Positions 6,257 to 10,891 of a stretch of DNA of 10,891 nucleotides are shown here, piece by piece. Source of the DNA: an uncultured euryarchaeote (GTDB lineage Archaea > Thermoplasmatota > Poseidoniia > Poseidoniales > Poseidoniaceae); NCBI GenBank assembly GCA_937881505.1, contig CALGEM010000352.1, positions 1 through 10,891 on the forward strand, written 5' to 3'. The position numbers and the translations under genes were made by a program. The notes under the pieces were generated by a model. That model worked only from the letters and a program-made list of their open reading frames with translations, ran no database searches and had not been told where the DNA came from. The stretch's first letter is position 1. Each line of letters starts with the position of its first letter.

Positions 6257-6457
6257 TCATGATGCATCATCGTGGTGGGATGCATTTGCCTCTTCCTTCC
6301 GCTCTCGCTTGCGCATCAACCGCTCGTGGGCCTGACGTGCTTCCACTTCCTTGAGTTTGAGTTTGATACGGGATTTGAGGAACATGACGACGATGACGAT
6401 GGCCACGAGGTCAACCAGCAGGATGAGCCAGGTTCCGGTCGTCAACTCCCCGAACAT
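6257..6457 (-). CDS. Small single-span membrane protein with basic helical tail
   Basis: This 66-residue protein has one hydrophobic helix (about 9-27, LILLVDLVAIVIVVMFL) followed directly by a strongly basic, heptad-like helix (KSRIKLKLKEVEARQAHERLMRKRERK) and a short acidic His/Asp/Ser tail. The positive-inside rule places the tail in the cytoplasm. I do not recognise a family. The ATG at 6457 is nine bases past the ferredoxin stop, with GAGGGG overlapping that stop, so translation is probably coupled. Its position between a ferredoxin and exonuclease VII does not by itself indicate a role. A membrane anchor or small regulatory subunit is possible. Confidence 0.72.
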   Translation of the reverse strand: MFGELTTGTWLILLVDLVAIVIVVMFLKSRIKLKLKEVEARQAHERLMRKRERKEEANASHHDDAS

Positions 6458-6466
6458 GGTAGCCCC

Positions 6467-6814
6467 TCAAATCGGTGGACGGATGTCAATGTCCACATCG
6501 CCGCGGGGTTTGCCAATGCAGCCGAGACGTGCCCCTTCTTCGACCAGCCAATCATCGAGACCGGGCGGGAGTTCTTCGGGCAGCGGGACCTCACCGAGGA
6601 TGAGGCTGACCATGCAGGTGCCACAGGTGCCGGAGGTGCAGTTGGTCGGCAGACGAATTCCACAGGCCTCAGCGTGTTCAACGATGGTTTCACCGGGGTT
6701 CACAGCGCATTGACCCAACAGATGTGGTCCTCGCAGAAAGCGAATCACAGGGCTGGGCGGGTTGTCCGTTTCCGGCGTTGCATCGGCGGTCAAGGAAGCC
6801 GGACTCGCGGACAT
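6467..6814 (-). CDS. [2Fe-2S] plant-type ferredoxin
   Basis: This 115-residue protein has a flexible N-terminal 22 residues (Ser/Ala/Pro/Thr), then a beta-grasp ferredoxin fold. Cluster ligands are C59-x4-C64-x2-C67 in NCTSGTCGTCMVSL and C99 in LGCIGKP, the classic plant/mammalian-type pattern. The segment GETIVEHAEACGIRLP before the first ligand is also typical. It should be a soluble one-electron carrier. Its redox partner is not visible here. The ATG at 6814 lies ten bases after the stop of the upstream zinc-ribbon gene with GAGGCGG between them, so both are probably on one transcript. Archaea of this kind often carry several such ferredoxins, and the neighbours do not tell which enzyme it serves. 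Confidence 0.92.
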   Translation of the reverse strand: MSASPASLTADATPETDNPPSPVIRFLRGPHLLGQCAVNPGETIVEHAEACGIRLPTNCTSGTCGTCMVSLILGEVPLPEELPPGLDDWLVEEGARLGCIGKPRGDVDIDIRPPI

Positions 6815-6824
6815 GGATGCCGCC

Positions 6825-7910
6825 TCATCGAGCCTTTTCTCGGGTCCAGCGACCCGTTTGCTTGTTGAAGAACAGGCCGGCCTTCTTCATCCATTTGTTG
6901 AACTTGGTCGCACCAGCGCCGGTTCGCAGGATGAAGTCCTCACGGTCTTCTTGGGCCTGGATGTAATCCTTGGCGGCGAGCGTTTGGTCAATCCAGTCGT
7001 TGATGTCCATCAGGCCACCAGCGACCACGCTTTCTTCGACCACACGGGTCATTTCATCGGCGGTTGCACCGGTCTGCTCGAGGTCCTTACGAATGAGGTC
7101 GGAGACTGAGGAGAAGTCCATGCTGGCGGGCTTGGGCGGCACGGGGTTGCGAGGTGCCTTGTCGGGGTCGATGACGATACGCTTCTCGTCGAGGATGGTC
7201 TCCACGTTGAGGGCGAGGTCGGGAGTGAAACTCGTTTCGCACTCCCAGCAGATGAAGGCCCAAGCGTCAGGTTGGTCGGGGTCTCGGGATTGGCGAGGGT
7301 CCAGTTCGTCACCGCACTCGGGGCAGGCGTGGAAAATGAGGCCGGGAACGTGCTGGCGTCGGAAGTCCACGATGTCTTGCGGGGTGCCTTCGAGTTCGAG
7401 CATCTCATGGTCGCGAGCGGCTTCAAGTCCACGCGTTTCGAGTTGGTCTCGGATCTTGACCTTCTGGTCGTCTTTGCCTTCGTCGTGAAGGTTGTTCTCG
7501 AGTTTGACAATGAGTTCCACGGTCTTGCCCAGGCGGTTCATGATGAGCTTCTGGGCTCGGAAGGCCTCAACCTTGGCGATCTTCAACCGCTCTTTTTGCT
7601 CGGCGAGTTCAGCGAGGACGTCCTTTTGCTTGCGCTGGAACTTCATTTCCTCAATACGGGATTCCTGCTTCTTTTCAGGAGCGAGGACCTTGGAAAGGAA
7701 GCGCTCCTTACCGTGGGATTGCGGGCCTGCAGTGATGATTTCAATGACACCTTGGGCGATTTCTTCCTTGAGACCGTAGTTCTCAACGAGCATCGTCTTG
7801 TCGATTTTCTTCAAATCGCCAATCTTCAACCCGGCGTCAGCGAGTTGGTTAGCCGTGGTATCGTCAATACCTCGGCGGAGCAGTGCAAGATAGGTGTCCT
7901 TCTTTGCCAT
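6825..7910 (-). CDS. Helical, coiled-coil and zinc-ribbon protein of unknown function
   Basis: I do not recognise a family for this 361-residue protein. Residues 5-60 look like a small helical module resembling helix-hairpin-helix or SAM-like units (LLRRGIDDTTANQLADAGL, then LKKIDKTML and NYGLKEEIAQGVIEII). Residues about 78-175 are charged and helical, probably coiled coil. A four-cysteine zinc ribbon follows, with C196-x2-C199 (ACPECGDEL) and C221-x2-C224 (FICWECETSF). The C-terminal third (about 265-361) is helical and ends in a basic aromatic patch (FNKWMKKAGLFFNKQTGRW). Such a mix of modules suggests binding to DNA or RNA, but this is inference. The ATG at 7910 has GGGGGGAT four bases upstream. 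It is the first gene of the minus-strand string leading to the ferredoxin and exonuclease VII. Confidence 0.8.
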   Translation of the reverse strand: MAKKDTYLALLRRGIDDTTANQLADAGLKIGDLKKIDKTMLVENYGLKEEIAQGVIEIITAGPQSHGKERFLSKVLAPEKKQESRIEEMKFQRKQKDVLAELAEQKERLKIAKVEAFRAQKLIMNRLGKTVELIVKLENNLHDEGKDDQKVKIRDQLETRGLEAARDHEMLELEGTPQDIVDFRRQHVPGLIFHACPECGDELDPRQSRDPDQPDAWAFICWECETSFTPDLALNVETILDEKRIVIDPDKAPRNPVPPKPASMDFSSVSDLIRKDLEQTGATADEMTRVVEESVVAGGLMDINDWIDQTLAAKDYIQAQEDREDFILRTGAGATKFNKWMKKAGLFFNKQTGRWTREKAR

Positions 7911-7948
7911 CCAAATCCCCCCGACAAGTTGAGGCGAGCAGACACTCC

Positions 7949-7957
7949 TAAGAAAAG
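7949..7957 (-). promoter_or_regulatory. Possible TATA-like box before the zinc-ribbon gene
   Basis: Read on the minus strand, CTTTTCTTA lies 39-47 bases before the ATG at 7910 in the 89-base gap after ksgA. It is the most A/T-rich stretch in that gap. A TATA box here would place transcription start near 7928. The match to the archaeal consensus is weak, and the same T-rich run could instead help end ksgA transcription. Confidence 0.25.
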
Positions 7958-7999
7958 TCTCTCCCCAAACCGCTCATTCATACGACCCGTCTTGAAGGT

Positions 8000-8875
8000 T
8001 CAAGCCTCTTCTTCACACGAAGCGAAATCAACGCCCAAATCAGCCCACTCGTCCAACTCCAAGGTCTCCGGCCGACGCTGAAGGCGTGGGTCGTGCTCCA
8101 TTGAAGCGTAGGCTCGCTTCCAGCGGGTGGTGTGCCAGCCAGGAATGCGGCCAAGGCGTCGTGGCGGTTGCTTCAACGTCTTCTTCAATTTCTTACGTCG
8201 CTGTTCAAACGCAGTTCGGATCATCTGGACCAGCAAGCGACGGTCGCACGGCCATTCTTCGTCGTGCGGTGTCATGCGGAGCAGGCGAGAGTGGACCTTG
8301 GGCATCGGAGAAAAGGCATGAGGGGCCACCCGCTCACCCAATTCCGCATCAAAGTCCAACGCCACGACCATCCCGAGTGAACCGACATCGCTTTCGTACT
8401 CCATGACGACACGCTCGGCAAATTCCTCTTGCACGAGCATGACGATGTCCTGAAGGGGCGTGGTCTTGGGGTTTCGATGGTAGCGCGTGATGACATCGAT
8501 GAGGGGCGAGGAAATCTGGTAGGGAATGTTGGCGACGACTCGGGTGATATCCGCCGGCCACGAGACCTGAAGGGCGTCGCCCTCCAAGAGCGTCAAGGCC
8601 TCTTCGGCGATGGCGTCGGCAAACACCGAGCGAAGATGATCGCACGCGCCGCCGTCAAGTTCGATGGCGGTGACCTTGCAGCCTTTGGACAGGAGCACTT
8701 CGGTCAGCGTTCCCGGCCCCGGCCCGATTTCCAACACATGGTCCTCCACGTCGACTTCAGCCCATGTAACGGTGCGCTCGAGGACGTCGTCGTGAACCAG
8801 AAAATGCTGCCCCAAGGCCTTGTTGAACGGTTGCTTCGCACGCAGTGCATCAACGAGGCGTCGAGCCCCCTTCAT
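8000..8875 (-). CDS. ksgA: 16S rRNA dimethyladenosine transferase (KsgA/Dim1)
   Basis: This 291-residue protein shows the full KsgA/Dim1 pattern. The entry motif is NKALGQHFLVHDDVLER (18-34), the S-adenosylmethionine loop is VLEIGPGPGTLTEVLL (47-62), the acidic ribose-binding strand is AIELD (70-74), and the catalytic motif is NIPY (116-119). It also has VQEEFAERVV and FSPMPKVHSRLLRM. It dimethylates two adjacent adenines in helix 45 near the 3' end of 16S rRNA, a late small-subunit maturation step. The C-terminal domain is basic (QRRKKLKKTLKQPPRR), as expected for rRNA contact. The ATG at 8875 overlaps the DUF655 stop (ATGA), so the two are coupled. The DUF655–ksgA order is a common archaeal arrangement, which supports both calls. 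Confidence 0.95.
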   Translation of the reverse strand: MKGARRLVDALRAKQPFNKALGQHFLVHDDVLERTVTWAEVDVEDHVLEIGPGPGTLTEVLLSKGCKVTAIELDGGACDHLRSVFADAIAEEALTLLEGDALQVSWPADITRVVANIPYQISSPLIDVITRYHRNPKTTPLQDIVMLVQEEFAERVVMEYESDVGSLGMVVALDFDAELGERVAPHAFSPMPKVHSRLLRMTPHDEEWPCDRRLLVQMIRTAFEQRRKKLKKTLKQPPRRLGRIPGWHTTRWKRAYASMEHDPRLQRRPETLELDEWADLGVDFASCEEEA

Positions 8876-9705
8876 GCTGTCACCGGAAGAAGAAGTTCGG
8901 TCAGCCGAGGCATGAGCGTTTTGTCTTCCAACTCTTCAACGAAACGCTGGGCCAAGAGTTCGGCGCCCTTGACCTTGGCCAAAGCGTTGAGTTCGTCCAT
9001 GGAAGCAAACACGCCGACCTGGTCTCGGGCTTTCACCATGTTTCTGGCCTTCACTGGACCGACATCGGGCAGCAACTCGTAGGAGTGCTGCTTGAGCGAC
9101 ATGGGTCCGGCCTTGTTGTAGAATTCATCCACGAAGTACTGGGCGTGTTCATCGATGAAGAGTTGCACCAAGTTGGGTAAATCTTGTCGGGCCATGTTGG
9201 ACATTTTGTCAAGATGTGCCATCCCGATGATGGCGGCGACATCGGTTCGCTTTGAGGCGTCTTTGCCGATGTAGATGCGCTGATTCAGCGTCATGGCCTC
9301 GCTGCCCTTGAGTTTGAGGCGACAAAACGCCAGGCTCTTTTCGGCCATGGCGGTGGCGATGCCAGTTCCGGCATCGTGTTCGAGAATGCGAGCGTAGGTC
9401 TCGGTTTTGAGGGCTTCAGGTTCCGGACGAGGCTGGTCCCGGCGACCTTGCCCTCGACCCCCCTGTCGTCCACCGCGCTGACCACCGCGTTGTCCGCCAC
9501 GCTGACCACCGCCTTGACGGCGTTGTTGGCCACCGCGCTGACCGCCGCTGCGCTGTTGCGAGGGGTCGGGTTTGGGTTGAGGCTTGGGGACTTCTTGTCG
9601 GCCCGTGGCTGACTTCAACTTGTACTTTGACAGGTCGGGCCCAGCGGCTTTCTTCTTTGGACCGGATGGGGTCTTGATTTGGCGCCTTCGCCGTGGGTCT
9701 GACAT
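8872..9705 (-). CDS. DUF655 predicted RNA-binding protein with RGG-rich N-terminus
   Basis: This 277-residue protein has two parts. Residues 1-98 are disordered and basic, with a Lys/Pro-rich start and an Arg/Gly/Gln tract. Residues 99-277 match the archaeal DUF655 family, which alone is about this length. KTETYARILEH opens the domain, and an OB-like strand region with LNQRIYIGKD follows. A C-terminal helix-hairpin-helix has LLPDVGPVKARNMVKAR (211-227) and a second hairpin at VFASMDELNALAKVKGAELLA. The family is predicted to bind RNA and usually sits by rpoF, rpl21e and ksgA, as here. The ATG at 9705 is fixed by an AGGTGAT Shine-Dalgarno five bases upstream. The stop overlaps the ksgA start. 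The exact function is not known. The N-terminal extension is unusual for the family as I know it. Confidence 0.9.
   Translation of the reverse strand: MSDPRRRRQIKTPSGPKKKAAGPDLSKYKLKSATGRQEVPKPQPKPDPSQQRSGGQRGGQQRRQGGGQRGGQRGGQRGGRQGGRGQGRRDQPRPEPEALKTETYARILEHDAGTGIATAMAEKSLAFCRLKLKGSEAMTLNQRIYIGKDASKRTDVAAIIGMAHLDKMSNMARQDLPNLVQLFIDEHAQYFVDEFYNKAGPMSLKQHSYELLPDVGPVKARNMVKARDQVGVFASMDELNALAKVKGAELLAQRFVEELEDKTLMPRLTELLLPVTA
9439..9555 (-). repeat. RGG/QRGG low-complexity tract in the DUF655 gene
   Basis: Residues 51-89 of the DUF655 protein consist almost only of Arg, Gly and Gln. RGG occurs at 57-59, 69-71, 73-75 and 77-79, and QRGG is repeated three times in tandem at 68-79. At the DNA level this is an imperfect 12-base repeat rich in CCACCGCGCTGA-like units on the + strand. 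It resembles the RGG boxes of eukaryotic RNA-binding proteins and probably arose by short tandem expansion. Confidence 0.85.
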
Positions 9706-9710
9706 CGAAC

Positions 9711-9717
9711 ATCACCT
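9711..9717 (-). promoter_or_regulatory. Shine-Dalgarno site of the DUF655 gene
   Basis: Read on the minus strand this is AGGTGAT, an exact match to the complement of the conserved 16S rRNA 3' end, five bases before the ATG at 9705. It fixes that start and shows that leadered, Shine-Dalgarno translation is used in this genome. Confidence 0.8.
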
Positions 9718-9738
9718 GTTGGGGGGATGCGAAACGCA

Positions 9739-10092
9739 TCAAATGACTTGACGCACGATGTCGAGGACAGCGTCGATTTCGCTGTCTTCAATCACGATGC
9801 GCTTGGAGCCGAAGACCGCCTTCACGTCTTCGGGTGCGGCGGGCATGAGTTCGGCGAGCTTGGCGGCGAGGTCGGGGTGCTTGGCCAACGTCTCAACTTC
9901 GAGGAGTTTGGTTCGGAGTTCTTCGAACACGGCGGGCTCGGTGGAGACACCGTTGCGAGCCTCGCTTGCGGCCCACTCAGCGTGCTGAAGGGCCCACTTC
10001 TGTTCGTACTTGAGCGTACCACGACGCTCTTGTGCGTCGTACAGCATCTCACGGACGGTGGCGAAATCCAGGAATCTCTCTTCTTCGGTCAT
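9739..10092 (-). CDS. rpoF: DNA-directed RNA polymerase subunit F (Rpo4/Rpb4 homologue)
   Basis: This 117-residue protein has the usual length and pattern of archaeal Rpo4. The N-terminal part (FLDFATVREMLYDAQERRG) packs on Rpo7. Then come a helical section rich in Ala/Glu/Leu and the conserved C-terminal HRDC-like region, ELMPAAPEDVKAVFGSKR and EIDAVLDIVRQVI. With Rpo7 it forms the stalk of RNA polymerase, which helps initiation, DNA melting and nascent RNA handling. The ATG at 10092 is chosen: it starts the family-like sequence ten bases past the rpl21e stop, with GAGGGATG upstream. A longer open frame reaches 10275 but that part is Ser/Thr/Ala-rich and overlaps rpl21e, so it is a shadow. 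Its place between rpl21e and DUF655 is the classical archaeal order. Confidence 0.93.
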   Translation of the reverse strand: MTEEERFLDFATVREMLYDAQERRGTLKYEQKWALQHAEWAASEARNGVSTEPAVFEELRTKLLEVETLAKHPDLAAKLAELMPAAPEDVKAVFGSKRIVIEDSEIDAVLDIVRQVI

Positions 10093-10102
10093 GGTGCATC
10101 CC

Positions 10103-10393
10103 TCATTCAAGTGGGCGGAGGTGCTCTGGGCGAGCGATGACGGTCTTCTGCATGTTGCCGTCCTTGACAGCAACGATCCATGCAACACCTTGTCGCTTCG
10201 TGATGAAGCCAGTGCGACCGTGGAAGCGGCGGTGAGGCATACCACCTTGCTGACCACCGTCGAGGACGATGGCAACGCGGTCGCCTTCCTCGTACTGGTG
10301 CATCACGCGGCGGATGTTCAAGCGGCTGCGTTCGTTCTTTCGTCGTCGCAAAATGCTACGAGTGCCGACTCGCTGACCCTTTGAGCGCTTCAT
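10103..10393 (-). CDS. rpl21e: Large-subunit ribosomal protein eL21
   Basis: This 96-residue basic protein matches archaeal/eukaryotic L21e along its whole length. It starts MKRSKGQRVGTRSILRRRK, continues with the SH3-like barrel (YEEGDRVAIVLD, PHRRFHGRTGFITKRQG, AWIVAVKDG) and ends in KTVIARPEHLRPLE. It is a component of the 50S subunit found only in archaea and eukaryotes, so it is strong evidence for the domain of life. The ATG at 10393 is supported by a GGAGG eight bases upstream. It lies 112 bases after the end of pus10, where there is a TATA-like box, and ten bases before rpoF, so it probably leads the rpl21e–rpoF–DUF655–ksgA transcript. Confidence 0.97.
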   Translation of the reverse strand: MKRSKGQRVGTRSILRRRKNERSRLNIRRVMHQYEEGDRVAIVLDGGQQGGMPHRRFHGRTGFITKRQGVAWIVAVKDGNMQKTVIARPEHLRPLE

Positions 10394-10401
10394 TTTCTTC
10401 G

Positions 10402-10406
10402 CCTCC
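10402..10406 (-). promoter_or_regulatory. Shine-Dalgarno site of rpl21e
   Basis: On the minus strand AAAGGAGGCG ends just before GAAGAAA and the ATG at 10393. The GGAGG core is at 10402-10406, eight bases from the start codon, which is good spacing. It fixes the eL21 start. Confidence 0.8.
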
Positions 10407-10463
10407 TTTGTCCCAAATCAGCGCAAGCGCCTCTTCGGAGCAAGTTGCCGACCCACCTTCCCC

Positions 10464-10471
10464 ATATAAGC
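10464..10471 (-). promoter_or_regulatory. TATA-like box before rpl21e
   Basis: In the 112-base gap between pus10 and rpl21e, the minus strand reads GCTTATAT, close to the archaeal TATA consensus. It stands out in otherwise GC-rich DNA. It would start transcription roughly 25 bases downstream, near 10440, giving a leader of about 45-50 bases that contains the GGAGG site. The core is nearly palindromic, but no + strand gene follows, so the minus strand is the likely direction. Confidence 0.55.
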
Positions 10472-10505
10472 ACCGCGACGGGAAGCAGCGCCCTCAACCA
10501 ACGGC

Positions 10506-10891
10506 TCAGTCGGCGTGGATATCACCCACATCCAACCAAAGCACGTTGCACTTGGCTTTGATGAGGGCCGCCACGGAGGGCTGGGTGCGCCCGCTGTCGC
10601 CGTGGACCGTCTCCTTGACGTAGGTGCCGGACTCGCACCGCAGCGTGAATTCGATTTCTCGCTGCCCGTCCTCGTTCACCTCGATGAAGGGCGAATGTGC
10701 CTCGAACACGGTTCGCTTACGAATCAGGTCGGAGCGTCGGTGCGAAACCCGCTCGGGTGTACGCTGGGCCAGCTTGATGCCGTTGAGCCCCTCGACCACC
10801 TTGAGAATGGCTTCGTCGTCGGGCAAGTCAAACACGGCCGGTGCCGGTGGCAGAGCGGCGAGAATACGCTCGATGAGTTCGTCTTTCTTTC
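10506..10891 (-). CDS. pus10: tRNA pseudouridine synthase Pus10 (C-terminal part)
   Basis: The frame is open from the window edge and gives 127 residues up to the TGA at 10506-10508. They match the C-terminal part of archaeal Pus10: LAQRTPERVSHRRSDLIRKR, then a strand section (REIEFTLRCESG), TYVKETVHGDSGRTQPSVAAL and a final Cys followed by WLDVGDI. Pus10 makes pseudouridine 54 (and often 55) in the T loop of archaeal tRNAs. The THUMP-containing N-terminus and the catalytic aspartate lie outside the window, so activity cannot be judged. It precedes rpl21e, a known archaeal neighbourhood, but the TATA-like box between them suggests that rpl21e can also be transcribed separately. Confidence 0.92.
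   Translation of the reverse strand, partial: KKDELIERILAALPPAPAVFDLPDDEAILKVVEGLNGIKLAQRTPERVSHRRSDLIRKRTVFEAHSPFIEVNEDGQREIEFTLRCESGTYVKETVHGDSGRTQPSVAALIKAKCNVLWLDVGDIHAD

Noticed and set aside
7272..8081. A 269-codon + strand open frame across the zinc-ribbon gene and the end of ksgA
   Set aside because: It is antisense to two real genes and the intergenic gap, with no family features.
8429..9082. A 217-codon + strand open frame opposite ksgA and DUF655
   Set aside because: Both minus-strand genes have unambiguous family motifs; this frame is their shadow.
10093..10275. Extension of rpoF upstream to 10275
   Set aside because: The added 61 residues are Ser/Thr/Ala-rich, overlap rpl21e on the same strand and do not occur in the Rpo4 family; the ATG at 10092 has a good ribosome binding site.

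Overview
The window looks like chromosomal DNA of an archaeon. The most likely source is a Thermoplasmata-type euryarchaeon such as marine group II (Poseidoniales), but that lineage call is inference. The right end carries the archaeal run pus10 – rpl21e – rpoF – DUF655 – ksgA/dim1, all on the minus strand. These are typical archaeal information-processing genes. Mixed with them are bacterial-style genes, notably both exonuclease VII subunits, as is usual for mesophilic marine euryarchaea. Coding density is very high, ATGA stop/start overlaps are frequent, and several genes have good Shine-Dalgarno sequences (for example AGGTGAT before DUF655 and GGAGG before rpl21e).

Layout. Positions 1-75 are the tail of a + strand gene. 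It converges on a minus-strand membrane protein (72-740), and the two stop codons overlap. From 873 to 4430 there is a + strand gene string: an M24 metallopeptidase, an 87-residue protein with a possible zinc site, a 266-residue two-part histone-fold protein, a thioredoxin-fold protein and a polytopic membrane protein. It converges, with an 11-base overlap, on a minus-strand string read from 7910 down to 4420: a helical/coiled-coil/zinc-ribbon protein, a [2Fe-2S] ferredoxin, a 66-residue single-span membrane protein, xseA, xseB and a MIP18/DUF59 protein. From the right edge, also on the minus strand, come the end of pus10, rpl21e (with its own TATA-like box and ribosome binding site), rpoF, DUF655 with an unusual RGG-rich N-terminal region, and ksgA. 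No gap exceeds 300 bases, and I saw no tRNA, rRNA, CRISPR array or insertion sequence.

How the genes fit together. The right-hand cluster serves translation and transcription: tRNA pseudouridylation, a ribosomal protein, the RNA polymerase stalk, a predicted RNA-binding protein and 16S rRNA dimethylation. The middle string combines an exonuclease for single-stranded DNA with two iron-sulfur proteins (one electron carrier, one probable cluster-assembly factor) and an unknown zinc-ribbon protein. The left string is the least expected. Its histone-like protein has an H2A-like C-terminal helix motif and what appears to be an internally duplicated histone fold, and it is tightly coupled to the downstream thioredoxin-like gene. 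That protein, the RGG-tailed DUF655 and the unassigned zinc-ribbon protein are the best candidates for new biology here.
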